A stretch of DNA of 64,000 nt from NCBI RefSeq assembly GCF_022919715.1, contig NZ_CP095042.1, positions 2,604,001 through 2,668,000 on the forward strand. Reading direction: 5' to 3'. Positions within the stretch are counted from its first letter, which is position 1, and each line of letters starts with the position of its first letter. The notes beneath the pieces are model-generated. The model had not been told where the DNA came from and did not search any database. It saw only the letters and a list, made by a program, of their open reading frames with translations. Source of the stretch: Agromyces sp. H17E-10 (GTDB lineage: Bacteria > Actinomycetota > Actinomycetes > Actinomycetales > Microbacteriaceae). This document shows, piece after piece, positions 51,266-60,093 of this stretch. A program made the translations under genes and the position numbers.

Positions 51266-52378
51266 ATGGACGTGACACCCACCGACGAGGGGAGCCCGAG
51301 CGGCTCAGCCGCCTCAGGCATCAGGAACGGACAGCGCGAGCGCAAGGTCACGATCGGCGACGTGGCCGCGCGGGCGGGCGTGTCGAAGAGTGCGGTGTCC
51401 TTCGTGTTCAACGGGCGTCCCGGGGTGGGCGACACCGCGCGGGAGCGGATCCTCGAGGCGGCCAGGGAGCTCGACTGGCGTCCCGACGCGAGGGCGCGCG
51501 CGCTCTCGCGAAGTCGCGCGCAGGCGCTCGGCCTCGTCATCCGGCGCGAGCCCGAGCTGCTGAGCACCGACCCGTTCTTCCCGCAGTTCGTCGCGGGCGT
51601 CGAGAGCACGCTCTCGACAGTGGGCTACGCCCTCGTGCTGCAGGTCGTGCAGAGCGAGCAGGCCGAACGCGACGCCTATTCGAGGTTCGCCCACGAGGCG
51701 CGCGTCGACGGCGTGTTCCTGACCGATCTCCGCATCGACGACGGCCGGCCGGCCGCGCTCGAGGCGCTCGGCATGCCGTGCGTGCAGCTGGGCTCGGCTG
51801 AAGACGACCCGTCGCTGATCGGCCTCGACGACGCTGCCGGCGTGCGGCGCGCGGTGCGTCACCTCCACGCCCTCGGGCATCAGCGGATCGCGCACGTCGC
51901 CGGGTCGGACCGGTACGTGCATTCGCGCGTGCGCAGGCATGCCTGGGCCGACGAGATGCTGCTCCTGGGGCTCGAGCCCGGCCCGGTCGTGGTGGGCGAC
52001 TTCACCGGAGCATCGGGAGCGCGCGCGACGCACGAGCTCCTCGACCACCCGCAGTCGCCGACCGCGATCATCTACGCGAACGACATCATGGCGATCGCGG
52101 GCGTCTCCGCGGCGATCGATCGGGGCGTTCGCGTGCCGCGCGACCTCTCGATCGTCGGGTTCGACGACATCCCCCTTGCGCCGTACGTCATCCCGCCCCT
52201 CACGACGGTGCGCCAGGACGTCTTCCAGTGGGGGAGTGCCTGCGCCCGGACGCTGGTCGCGATCGTCGAGGGTGAGCCGCCGGCGCCGGTCGAACTGCCG
52301 CCCGTCGAGTTCGTCGTGCGCGGGAGCACTGCACCGCCGCGGAACCGCGCTGATCAGGCCTCCGGCGTCGACGAGTGA
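51266..52378 (+). CDS. LacI-family regulator of the polysaccharide locus
   Basis: A 370-residue repressor. About 25 extra residues precede the HTH (IGDVAARAGVSKSAVSFVFNG). The hinge is WRPDARARALSRSRA, and the effector domain follows (GVFLTDLRIDDGRPAALEALG, LGHQRIAHVAGSDRY, IVGFDDIPLAPYVIPPLTTV). It is the only regulator in the locus and most probably binds AAACCGGTTT in both structural promoters. TATGCT (51253-51258) ends seven bases before the ATG at 51266, so I prefer this leaderless start to the ATG at 51254, which lies inside the -10. Its stop overlaps the start of the HAD gene (GTGA). Confidence 0.92.
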   Translation: MDVTPTDEGSPSGSAASGIRNGQRERKVTIGDVAARAGVSKSAVSFVFNGRPGVGDTARERILEAARELDWRPDARARALSRSRAQALGLVIRREPELLSTDPFFPQFVAGVESTLSTVGYALVLQVVQSEQAERDAYSRFAHEARVDGVFLTDLRIDDGRPAALEALGMPCVQLGSAEDDPSLIGLDDAAGVRRAVRHLHALGHQRIAHVAGSDRYVHSRVRRHAWADEMLLLGLEPGPVVVGDFTGASGARATHELLDHPQSPTAIIYANDIMAIAGVSAAIDRGVRVPRDLSIVGFDDIPLAPYVIPPLTTVRQDVFQWGSACARTLVAIVEGEPPAPVELPPVEFVVRGSTAPPRNRADQASGVDE

Positions 52379-53172
52379 GCGCGCGCCCGACGCCGGCGCC
52401 GAGGCTCGTGGCCTTCGACCTCGACGACACGCTGGCTCCCTCCAAGACGGCGATCGAGCCCGTGATCGGCGAGCTGCTGGTCGAGCTCGCCGGTCGGGTC
52501 GAAGTCGCGATCATCTCGGGCGGACAGCTCGGACAGTTCCGGTCCCAGGTGATCGATCGCCTCCCCGACGCCGGGCCGGAGCAGCTCTCACACCTCCACC
52601 TGCTGCCCGCCTGCGGTACGCAGTACTACCGGGTCGGCATCGCGGGCATCGACATGGTCTACACGCATCCGTTGACCGACGACCAGAAGTCGCGCGCTCT
52701 CGCCGTCGTCGAGGCCGAGGCCCGGCGGCTCGGACTGTGGGAGTCGCGGACGTGGGGCGACATCCTGGAGGACCGCGGTTCCCAGATCACGTTCTCCGCG
52801 CTCGGACAGCAGGCGCCCGTCGCCGCCAAGTCGGCATGGGACCCGACCGGTGCGAAGAAGGACGCGCTTCGCACTGCGGCTGCAGCCCGCCTGCCCGACC
52901 TCGAGGTCCGGTCGGGCGGCTCGACCTCGGTCGACGTCACCGACCGCGGCATCGACAAGGCCTACGGCATGACGCGGCTCGCCGAGCAGACCGGGATCGC
53001 GCTGGACGACATGCTCTTCCTCGGCGATCGGCTCGACGAGCAGGGCAACGACTATCCCGTGCTCGCCATGGGGGTCGAGTGTCACGCGGTGACCGGCTGG
53101 CAGGACACGGCCGCCTACCTCGCGGCGCTCGTCCCCACCCTGCCGGTGCGCGCCGCCTCGGCGGTGCCCTGA
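52375..53172 (+). CDS. HAD-IIB family hydrolase, phosphomannomutase-like
   Basis: A 265-residue HAD-superfamily enzyme with a C2 cap. Motif I is AFDLDDTLAPSK (Asp 15 and 17), motif II IISGG, and motif IV LFLGDRLDEQGNDYPV. TYRVGIAG-like and SVDVTDRGIDKAYGMTRL segments resemble eukaryotic-type phosphomannomutases. Those convert mannose 1-phosphate to mannose 6-phosphate; sugar phosphatases of the same group are the alternative. The GTG start overlaps the LacI stop, so regulator and enzyme are translated together. In this locus it would link GH130 phosphorolysis to glycolysis. Confidence 0.8.
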   Translation: MSARPTPAPRLVAFDLDDTLAPSKTAIEPVIGELLVELAGRVEVAIISGGQLGQFRSQVIDRLPDAGPEQLSHLHLLPACGTQYYRVGIAGIDMVYTHPLTDDQKSRALAVVEAEARRLGLWESRTWGDILEDRGSQITFSALGQQAPVAAKSAWDPTGAKKDALRTAAAARLPDLEVRSGGSTSVDVTDRGIDKAYGMTRLAEQTGIALDDMLFLGDRLDEQGNDYPVLAMGVECHAVTGWQDTAAYLAALVPTLPVRAASAVP

Positions 53173-53198
53173 TCGTTCGCGGTTCGCCGATGATCCTC

Positions 53199-53228
53199 TT
53201 GACCCCCGCCCCGAACGCCCGCTAGTGT
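53199..53228 (+). promoter_or_regulatory. Promoter of a small gene
   Basis: TTGACC (53199-53204), 18-base spacer, TAGTGT (53223-53228). It stands just after the HAD gene and 54 bases before the 37-codon ORF. Confidence 0.55.
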
Positions 53229-53281
53229 CGCAAAGCTGCGCCAACCGCGCAGCATCCCCGGAATCTGGAATCGAGGCGGTC

Positions 53282-53395
53282 ATGAGCGTGTATCTGCAGC
53301 GCACGAACAAGCCGGCCTTCGTCGAGCCCGCGAACCAGCCCGCCGAGCGCGGATTCGATCGCGAACTCGACCAGCTTCTCGACCAGGCACCCTGA
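53282..53395 (+). CDS. Small protein of 37 residues
   Basis: MSVYLQRTNKPAFVEPANQP and a tail ending DRELDQLLDQAP. The ORF is short, but it has a promoter upstream (53199-53228), GAGGCGG about five bases before the ATG, third-position G/C bias and a terminator-like hairpin downstream, forming a complete small transcription unit. The composition is polar with an amphipathic acidic C-terminus and no membrane segment. I do not recognise it. Its position before rtcB may be incidental. Confidence 0.5.
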   Translation: MSVYLQRTNKPAFVEPANQPAERGFDRELDQLLDQAP

Positions 53396-53420
53396 CACCG
53401 CGACCACTCGCGAATCCGTC

Positions 53421-53446
53421 ACCCCGTGCCGCTCGAGGCCCGGGGT
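53421..53446 (+). terminator. Hairpin after the 37-residue gene
   Basis: ACCCCG pairs with CGGGGT, with an inner GCC/GGC extension after one mismatch. GTTTCTCT follows, the only pyrimidine-rich tail near a hairpin in this part of the window. Confidence 0.6.
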
Positions 53447-53544
53447 GTTTCTCTGTCTGCGCGCGACGAGACCCTCGGGCCCGAGGAACTCGCACGGTGC
53501 GCCCCGCAGCCGCGGAGCGCACCAGACCAGACAGGAAAGGAACC

Positions 53545-54711
53545 ATGGAGACCCTCTCCAAGCGGCTCGTCTCGTGGGCGAGCCTGCTCGACGAACTGAC
53601 GATCGAGCAGGCCCGCGTCTCGTCGACGATGCCGTTCATCTACCCGCACCTCGCGCTCATGCCCGACGCGCACCTCGGCCTCGGGGCCACGGTGGGCTCG
53701 GTCATCCCGACGCTCGGTGCGATCATCCCCGCGGCGGTCGGCGTCGACATCGGCTGCGGCATGATCGCCGTGCAGACGCAGTTCGCGGCATCCGACCTCC
53801 CCACCGACCGGCGGGAGGTGCGGGAGCAGATCGAGCGCGCCATCCCGCTCTCGGCGGGCAAGCACAACCGCAAGATCGTCGCCACGGCGTTGCCGCGCGT
53901 CGCCGAGCTCGAGGCCCTCGCCGAGGCGAAGGGCTTCGACCCGGCGCGGTACGCGGGCAACTGGCGTGAGCAGCTCGGATCGCTCGGCAGCGGCAACCAC
54001 TTCATCGAGGTGTCGCTCGACGAGGCCGACCGGGTGTGGCTGTTCCTGCACTCGGGCAGCCGGGGCGTGGGCAACAAGATCGCGCAGCACCACATCGCGG
54101 TCGCCAGGCGGCTCGCGAAGCAGTGGTGGATCGACCTGCCGCACCCCGACCTCGCGTACCTCGTCGAGGGCACGCCCGAGTTCACGCGGTACATCGCCGA
54201 GCTGCGCTGGGCGCAGCACTTCGCGCTGCTCAACCGCGAGGAGATGATGGACCGGGTCATCCGGCAGGTCTCCGAATGGGTGGGCACCCCGGTGGAGGAG
54301 CGGCAGCGCATCAACTGCCACCACAACTTCACCGAGAGCGAGGAGCACTTCGGCAAGCGGGTGTGGGTGTCGCGCAAGGGCGCGATCCAGGCCGACGCGG
54401 GTCGGCCCGGCCTCATCCCGGGCTCGATGGGCACCGCGTCGTACGTGGTCGAGGGGCTCGGCGACGCGATGTCGCTGAACTCGTCGCCGCACGGCGCCGG
54501 CCGCACCTACTCGCGGTCGAAGGCCCGGCAGACCTTCACGCTCGAGCAGCTGCGTGAGGCGATGGTCGGTATCGAGTTCCGCGACACCGACGCGTTCATC
54601 GACGAGATCCCGCAGGCGTACAAGCCGATCGACCAGGTCATGGCCGACGCGGCCCCGCTCGTGGAGGTGCGGCACACCCTGCGCCAGATCGTGAACGTGA
54701 AGGGGAACTGA
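53545..54711 (+). CDS. rtcB: RtcB family RNA ligase
   Basis: A 388-residue protein. RtcB joins RNA 2',3'-cyclic phosphate (3'-phosphate) ends to 5'-OH ends with GTP and Mn. All active-site blocks are present: MPDAHLGLGATVGSVIP, GVDIGCGMIA (metal Cys), LGSGNHFIEV, LHSGSRGVGN, NCHHNFTE, PGSMGTASYVVEG and SSPHGAGRTYSRSKA (guanylylated His). AGGAAAGG precedes the ATG at 53545. It stands as a single gene with a terminator behind it. No archease or RtcR partner is next to it. RNA repair rather than splicing is the likely role in bacteria. Confidence 0.95.
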   Translation: METLSKRLVSWASLLDELTIEQARVSSTMPFIYPHLALMPDAHLGLGATVGSVIPTLGAIIPAAVGVDIGCGMIAVQTQFAASDLPTDRREVREQIERAIPLSAGKHNRKIVATALPRVAELEALAEAKGFDPARYAGNWREQLGSLGSGNHFIEVSLDEADRVWLFLHSGSRGVGNKIAQHHIAVARRLAKQWWIDLPHPDLAYLVEGTPEFTRYIAELRWAQHFALLNREEMMDRVIRQVSEWVGTPVEERQRINCHHNFTESEEHFGKRVWVSRKGAIQADAGRPGLIPGSMGTASYVVEGLGDAMSLNSSPHGAGRTYSRSKARQTFTLEQLREAMVGIEFRDTDAFIDEIPQAYKPIDQVMADAAPLVEVRHTLRQIVNVKGN

Positions 54712-54792
54712 GGGGGAGGCGGGGCCGTGGGGCCGAGCAGACGCGCAACGTCAGCTCGAAACCCGCGGCTCCGCCGCATCCATGGATGCCTC

Positions 54793-54835
54793 GGCTGCGG
54801 CCCGCGCACAGGGGGAACTTGCGCGGGCCGCAGCC
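54793..54835 (+). terminator. Terminator hairpin of rtcB
   Basis: A perfect 16-bp stem (54793-54808 with 54820-54835) and an 11-base loop, 82 bases after the rtcB stop. Confidence 0.75.
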
Positions 54836-54918
54836 GGGGGACCCCTCCCTCAGGCCTACCGGCCGATCAGCACCCGGAGTACCCTCGAGTGCACACGAGC
54901 GAAGGCTTGGGGGTTGCG

Positions 54919-55197
54919 ATGCCCTACTTCATCATCGAGCGGAACTACGCGGAGCTGGTACAGGTGCCGGCCCCCCTGGGCGCCTTCGACGCACTCAACC
55001 TCATCAACGACGAGGAGGAGGTGCGCTGGCTGTACTCGTTCCTGTCGGTCGACCGGCGCAAGACCTACTGCGTCTACGAGGCGGAGTCCGTGGCGGCGAT
55101 CATCGCGGCGGCGGCCCGTGCGGGCCTGCCCGCCGACGTGGTCACCGAGGTCGACGGACGGATGCTGCCGAGCGGCACGTTCGCCGCGGTCGAATAG
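54919..55197 (+). CDS. DUF4242 / SCO4226-like small protein
   Basis: A 92-residue protein with the pattern MPYFIIERNYAEL, EEVRWLYSFLSVDRRKTYCVYEAES and AGLPADVVTEVDGRML. This matches DUF4242, whose Streptomyces member SCO4226 is a small ferredoxin-like-fold nickel-binding protein. The conserved Trp-Tyr-Ser, Tyr-Cys and acidic residues are present. GGGGGT precedes the ATG at 54919. The longer open frame upstream covers the rtcB terminator and is not part of the gene. It converges with the LuxR gene, with nine bases between stops. Confidence 0.8.
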   Translation: MPYFIIERNYAELVQVPAPLGAFDALNLINDEEEVRWLYSFLSVDRRKTYCVYEAESVAAIIAAAARAGLPADVVTEVDGRMLPSGTFAAVE

Positions 55198-55206
55198 GAC
55201 GTCGGC

Positions 55207-58140
55207 TCACGCGAGTCCCTGCTCGCGCGCGAAGCGCGCCGCCCGGGTGCGGTTCGGTGCTCCGACCTTGCTCAGGATGCTGCGCACGTGGTTCGCCGCG
55301 GTGTGTTCGCTGATCACGAGCTCGGCCGCGATCTCGCGGTTGCTGAGCCCGTCGGCGACGAGACGCAGCACCTCGGTCTCGCGAGCCGTGAGCCCGCCGA
55401 GGTTCGTTGTCGCGGATGCCTCGGGCAGCAGTTTCAGCACCCGCCCGAGCCCGAGCGGCTCGGCGATCGTGCGCGCCCGTGCGGCCGACGCCTCGGCCGA
55501 GCCGGTGTCGCCCGTGCGGCGGAAGTGCGCCGCGGCGGAGGCCTCCGCATAGGCGATGTGCAGCGGCGCCTGGAGCTGCTCCGCGAGCGCGATCGCACGC
55601 CCGAAGAGGGCGGCCGGGTCACCGGTCGCGCAGAGCGCGTCGAGTTCGCCGAGATAGCGGTCGGCCGGGCCGAACTGTGCGACGTAGAAGCCTGACAGCA
55701 GGTTGAAGCCCGAGTACTCGTGCAGCAGCGGTCGCAGTTTCGCCGCGGCATCCCGGTCGTGGAGGGCCAGAGCGGCCTCGCACATCGCGATGAGGCGGAT
55801 CGGCCAGTCGCTCGAGACGTGCGCGGCCGGTTCGTCGTGTTCGAGCATCCAGCGCAGCACCCGTCGGCTCGGCTCCAACATGTCGAGTTCCGTGTAGAGC
55901 GCCAGCAGCCCGGGCGCCCACGATCGCGTCGGCTGCTCCTCGCCCGTAAGGGTCGCGGCGGCGATGCCGAGCCGGCCGGTCTCACGCCGCAGCATGAAGC
56001 CCTGGACCGCTCCGACGCCGGGGGTCGCGTCGGAGAGGAAGCCCTGCTCGATGACGCCGAGCCGGTGCAGGCTGGCGTTCGCGTCGGCGAGACGGCCGTC
56101 GGCGAACGCGCGTCCGAAGCGGGCGCACTCGGCCCAGTAGTTCCAGTACGCGCCCCAGCGTTCCGCCGTCGCGGCGAGCGCCGACTCGGCGAGGTCGATT
56201 CGGGTGCCGTCGCCGATGACGTATCCGCCCCAGCTCGAGGCGATGGCGCAGATGCCGCTCCAGTCGTTGTTCATCCCCTCGACGAGTGGCGCGAGCTCGT
56301 CGACCTCGACGAGTCGGTCGTGCACGCCCTCGGGTCGGAGGGTCTGCGAGACCCGTGCGCGGAGCGCGGCGGCGAGCGCCTGTTCGTCGCCGAGCTCCCG
56401 GGCGAGGGCGATCGCCCGGTCGCCGGTCGTCGCGGCCGTCGCGAGGTCTCCCGTGAATGCGATCGCACGACCGAGGCTCGCGCGACCGTGGATGACGAGC
56501 GGGTCGTGATCGTCGTCGGGCACTCCCGCCAGCGCGCGGGTCAGCAGGTCACGGCTGCGTCGTCCGCCGAGACCCGGCCGCCACGAGGCATCCTCGTAGC
56601 CGATCGCCGCACGCAGCCGCTGGCGCGGATCGGACGCCTCCATCATGCGCTCGTACTGCGCGCGGGCACGGGCGAAGTCGGAGGCGTCCTCCCAGCTCTC
56701 GGCCGACCGCAGGCGCAGCGCGTCGCGTTCGTCGGCCCGCGATGTCACGTCGGCCGCCTGCTCGAACAGTCGACCGGCCTCCTCGTGCGCCAGTCGCAGC
56801 CGCGCGGACTCGGCCGAGCGCACGAGGTATTCGACGGCGCGCGCGCCGAAGCCGAGGGCGCGCGCCGACAGGTAGTGGTGGGCGAGGCGCTGCACGCGGC
56901 GCGTCGCCGAGGGGAACTGCGCCTCGAGGGTCTGGGCGATCCGTGCGTGGATGCGCATTGCCTCAGAGGGCGTCAAGCCGTCGAGCACGGCCTGCCGGGC
57001 GATCGCGTGCGGAAAGGCGTACGGGTCGGCGGGACCCGCCGGGGGTTCGAGCAGGCCGGCGTGAACGCTCGCGTCGATCGCCGCGAGCGCGTCGGCCTGC
57101 GACGTGTCGCTCACGGCGAGCAGTTCGACGAGATCGACCTCGTGCCCGAGCAGCGCCGCAACCCGCAGCACGGCGAGCTCGTCGGTCGTGAGCATCGCGA
57201 TGCGGGGTCGCAGCAGCTCGAACGCCGACTCGGGCACCTCGACGCGCCGATCGTGGGCGGCCCAGGCCTCGAGCACATGGCGCCACGTCGTGCGCACGAG
57301 GAAGGGGTTGCCGCCGGTCGCCTCCTCGACGGCGAGCGCCGAGGCCCGCGCTTCGTCGGCGGGCACGCCGCCGGCTTCGAGGTACTCGGTGAGATCGGCC
57401 GCGGTGAACGGACTGAGCGACACCTGCTCGACCGACGGCAGGTGGGCGACGTGCCGGATGATCGCTGACAGCGGCTCGGACCGATCGGGCGGCGCGGGCC
57501 GCAGCGCGGCGATCACGAGCACGCGCGCGTCGGTCGTGCCGACGATGATGCGAAGCAGCAGCTTCACGGCGTCGTCGCCCGCCCAGTGAAGGTCATCGAG
57601 GGCGAGGACGATCGGCCGCGTCCGCGACGCGGCGACGAGCACGTCGACGACGGCGTCGAACAGGCGGTCGGGGCCGATCGACGGAACGCCGGTGCCCTCG
57701 CGTGCGGCGAACCGGTCGCGCACGACGCGGAACGCGGCATCCTCGTCGGGCGCAGGCTCGCCGCCCGCCGACCCCACCGAGCCCGCCGACCCAGCCGACC
57801 TCGCCGAGCCCGCCGCGCCGACGGCGCCCGCGGCCTCGAGGGCCGCGAGCAGCGGTGCGAGCGCGTGGTCGAACGGTTCGAGCGGCCGGCCGAACTCCTG
57901 GATGCAGTCGCCGTACAGCACGGCCGCGCCGAGCGCGCGCAGCGCGCCGCCGATCGAGCCGAGCAGGCGCGACTTGCCCGTGCCGGGGTCGCCGCTCACG
58001 AAGACCGTTCGCCCGGCGCCCGACTCGACGTCGGTGTAAGCCGCATGCAGCGCGCGCAGCTCTGCGCGCCGGGCCACGAACGGCGGGGCGCCGGTGCTCA
58101 TCCAGCCCGGCGGCAGGGCCGGGATCGACCAGGCCTGCAT
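55207..58140 (-). CDS. Large LuxR-family regulator with AAA ATPase domain (LAL/MalT-like)
   Basis: A 977-residue regulator. An N-terminal AAA ATPase domain has Walker A GDPGTGKS (about residues 50-57) and Walker B IVLALDDLHWA. A long helical repeat region (about 400-880) is probably TPR-like. The C-terminal LuxR HTH is GLTARETEVLRLVADGLSNREIAAELVISEHTAANHVRS. This architecture is that of LAL regulators that sense a ligand and switch with ATP. A Gly/Ala/Ser-rich stretch (AGSARSAGSAGSVGSAGG) is inserted in the ATPase domain and looks like a slipped repeat. TATCGT (58148-58153) ends seven bases before the ATG at 58140. It is divergent from a small lipoprotein gene that may be its target. Confidence 0.9.
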   Translation of the reverse strand: MQAWSIPALPPGWMSTGAPPFVARRAELRALHAAYTDVESGAGRTVFVSGDPGTGKSRLLGSIGGALRALGAAVLYGDCIQEFGRPLEPFDHALAPLLAALEAAGAVGAAGSARSAGSAGSVGSAGGEPAPDEDAAFRVVRDRFAAREGTGVPSIGPDRLFDAVVDVLVAASRTRPIVLALDDLHWAGDDAVKLLLRIIVGTTDARVLVIAALRPAPPDRSEPLSAIIRHVAHLPSVEQVSLSPFTAADLTEYLEAGGVPADEARASALAVEEATGGNPFLVRTTWRHVLEAWAAHDRRVEVPESAFELLRPRIAMLTTDELAVLRVAALLGHEVDLVELLAVSDTSQADALAAIDASVHAGLLEPPAGPADPYAFPHAIARQAVLDGLTPSEAMRIHARIAQTLEAQFPSATRRVQRLAHHYLSARALGFGARAVEYLVRSAESARLRLAHEEAGRLFEQAADVTSRADERDALRLRSAESWEDASDFARARAQYERMMEASDPRQRLRAAIGYEDASWRPGLGGRRSRDLLTRALAGVPDDDHDPLVIHGRASLGRAIAFTGDLATAATTGDRAIALARELGDEQALAAALRARVSQTLRPEGVHDRLVEVDELAPLVEGMNNDWSGICAIASSWGGYVIGDGTRIDLAESALAATAERWGAYWNYWAECARFGRAFADGRLADANASLHRLGVIEQGFLSDATPGVGAVQGFMLRRETGRLGIAAATLTGEEQPTRSWAPGLLALYTELDMLEPSRRVLRWMLEHDEPAAHVSSDWPIRLIAMCEAALALHDRDAAAKLRPLLHEYSGFNLLSGFYVAQFGPADRYLGELDALCATGDPAALFGRAIALAEQLQAPLHIAYAEASAAAHFRRTGDTGSAEASAARARTIAEPLGLGRVLKLLPEASATTNLGGLTARETEVLRLVADGLSNREIAAELVISEHTAANHVRSILSKVGAPNRTRAARFAREQGLA

Positions 58141-58302
58141 GCCCCTCACGATAGACCCGGCACCGGTCGGCGTCGATGACCCGAATTGCCCATGCCGACG
58201 TCGAGCCCAAGATGACCGATCCGCGTCATGCGGCGCGGGCACCGGCTCCGTAGCGTCGGCCTCAGCCGGCCGCGATGAAGCGCCGGAATGAAGGGAATCA
58301 TC

Positions 58303-58563
58303 ATGAACACGCGAGCGATGGCGGTCGCGGTTCCGGTCGTGGCCGTGGCACTCCTGCTCTCGGGATGCGGCCTGACGACCGCGGGCGACGGTACGGCGAA
58401 GCTGACCGTGCCGAAGGTCTCCACCGAGGTGTGCAACCAGCCCTCGTACATCAGGGTGCACGCTCCCAAGGGGTTCTGCGGCACACCGACCGTGGACCCG
58501 ATCGACGACGACCTGAGCCTCGGCTGGTACCAGCGGGAGCGGCTGCAGGAGCAAGCCGACTGA
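58303..58563 (+). CDS. Small secreted lipoprotein
   Basis: An 86-residue protein with a signal peptide (MNTRAMAVAVPVVAVALLLS) and lipobox LLSGC. The mature part is about 60 residues, with Cys residues in STEVCNQPSY and KGFCGTPTV. AAGGGA lies before the ATG at 58303; the ATG at 58288 would make the signal less typical. It is divergent from the LuxR-type regulator, with 162 bp between the two starts. No family recognised. Confidence 0.65.
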   Translation: MNTRAMAVAVPVVAVALLLSGCGLTTAGDGTAKLTVPKVSTEVCNQPSYIRVHAPKGFCGTPTVDPIDDDLSLGWYQRERLQEQAD

Positions 58564-58571
58564 ACGATCAC

Positions 58572-58611
58572 GCACGACGAACGGATGCTGCGAGGCATCC
58601 GTTCGTCGTGC
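58572..58611 (+). terminator. Terminator hairpin after the small lipoprotein
   Basis: A perfect 17-bp stem (58572-58588 with 58595-58611), loop of six bases, starting nine bases after the stop. Confidence 0.8.
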
Positions 58612-58620
58612 TGGAGCACG

Positions 58621-58653
58621 ATCGAGGAGGAGCCGGCGACGTCTCGAAAGCCG
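58621..58653. repeat. Diverged family B repeat
   Basis: TCGAGGAGGAGCCGGCGACG followed by TCTCGAAAGCCGG. It keeps the GAGGAG...CGTCTCGAAA frame of family B but with several changes. Confidence 0.4.
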
Positions 58654-58769
58654 GCCGGCCGCGATGTCGATCTCGCCGCTCCCCGTTCGACGCATGAGTA
58701 GAAGCACCTGTGCACGACGCACGACCGCTTCACGAAGCATCCGAACACCGAACGGCAAGGAGCAAGATC

Positions 58770-60080
58770 ATGGCGACACCGCGGGCCCTTCGCCCCCTTC
58801 GCAACCCGGCCTATCGCTGGCTGGCCACAGCACTCGTCGCGTCGATGATCGGCGCGGGCATCTGGATGGTCGCCCTCGTCTGGCAGATCGTCGCGATCGG
58901 CGGCGGGGCAGGTGAGCTGTCGCTCGTCGCCGGTGCCAGTGCGATCGGGATGCTGCTCACGACGCTCCTCGGCGGCGCCCTCGCCGACCGGGTTCCGCAG
59001 CGTCGCATCCTCATCGCCGTCGAGGTCGTGCGCGCCGCGAGCGTCGGCGCGGTCGCTGTGCTCGCGCTCGCCGGATCCCTCGAGGTCTGGCACCTCGTCG
59101 CCGTCGCGCTCGTCGGCGGCGTGATGGCCGGCCTCTACTACCCGGCGTACTCGGCGCTGCTGCCGAGCGTGGTGTCGGAGGACGAGCTGCTCGCCGCGAA
59201 CGGCTTCGAGGGGATGGCACGTCCGGTGCTCATGCAGGCCGGCGGCCCCGCCCTCGCGAGTGCGCTCATCGCGGTGTCATCACCGGGTGCGGCGCTCGCG
59301 GTCGCCGCCCTCACGGGGGTCGTCGCGGCGGTGTGCCTGCGACGCGTGCCCGACCAGCCGCTCCGCGTCGAGCGGGCGGACGGGACGCGGCATCCGGCCG
59401 TCGCCCTGCTCGTCGACGTGCGCGACGGGTTCTCCTACATGGTGCGCACGCCGTGGCTGCTCGGCACGCTCGCGTTCGCGTCGCTCCTGATCCTCATCAT
59501 CATGGGGCCGTTCGAGGTGCTCGTGCCGTTCGTCATCAAAGACGTCGCGGGCGCCGGCCCCGAGGGCCACGCGCTCGTGCTCGCCGCGTTCGGCATCGGC
59601 GGTGCGGTCGGGTCGATGATCGTCGCATCCCTCAAGCTGCCGCGCCGGTACCTGACCGTCATGAACCTGCTGTGGGGACTCGGATGCCTGCCGCTGCTCG
59701 TCTTCGGGCTGACCGACCAGGTGTGGGTGATGGCGCTCGCCGCGTTCGCCGTCGGCGCCGCGTTCAACGGCGGCGTCGTGATCTGGGGCACGCTGCTGCA
59801 GCGCCGGGTTCCGCCGCAGATGCTCGGCCGCGTCTCGAGCCTTGACTTCTTCGTCTCGCTCGCGTTCATGCCCGTCTCGATGGCGATCGCCGGGCCCGCG
59901 GGGGAGCTCGTCGGGCTGCCCGTCGTGTTCCTCATCGCCGGACTCGCACCGCTCGTGATCGCGGTCGTCGCGATCGTCGCGGCCCGGATGCGGCGCGACG
60001 AGGTCGCGCACCCGCTGGATACCGCGGAGCCGGCTGACCTCGAGGTCGAGGATGCCGCGCCGGAGCCGGCGTTCGCGTGA
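58770..60080 (+). CDS. MFS transporter (EntS/MFS_3-like exporter)
   Basis: A 436-residue membrane protein with about 11-12 helices. The N-half has GGALADRVPQRRILIAVEVV (the MFS loop 2-3 motif G..xDRxxRR) and MAGLYYPAYSALLPSVVSEDELLAANG; both are typical of MFS_3 exporters for small molecules such as siderophores or macrolides. AAGGAG precedes the ATG at 58770. An acidic C-terminal tail of about 25 residues is cytoplasmic. It follows the small lipoprotein gene but is separated from it by a strong hairpin. Cargo unknown. Confidence 0.88.
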   Translation: MATPRALRPLRNPAYRWLATALVASMIGAGIWMVALVWQIVAIGGGAGELSLVAGASAIGMLLTTLLGGALADRVPQRRILIAVEVVRAASVGAVAVLALAGSLEVWHLVAVALVGGVMAGLYYPAYSALLPSVVSEDELLAANGFEGMARPVLMQAGGPALASALIAVSSPGAALAVAALTGVVAAVCLRRVPDQPLRVERADGTRHPAVALLVDVRDGFSYMVRTPWLLGTLAFASLLILIIMGPFEVLVPFVIKDVAGAGPEGHALVLAAFGIGGAVGSMIVASLKLPRRYLTVMNLLWGLGCLPLLVFGLTDQVWVMALAAFAVGAAFNGGVVIWGTLLQRRVPPQMLGRVSSLDFFVSLAFMPVSMAIAGPAGELVGLPVVFLIAGLAPLVIAVVAIVAARMRRDEVAHPLDTAEPADLEVEDAAPEPAFA

Positions 60081-60093
60081 ACGCCGTCGGCCT

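Noticed and set aside
54727..54918. N-terminal extension of the SCO4226-like protein
   Set aside because: The extra 64 codons span the rtcB terminator hairpin and have no family similarity; the family length fits the start at 54919.
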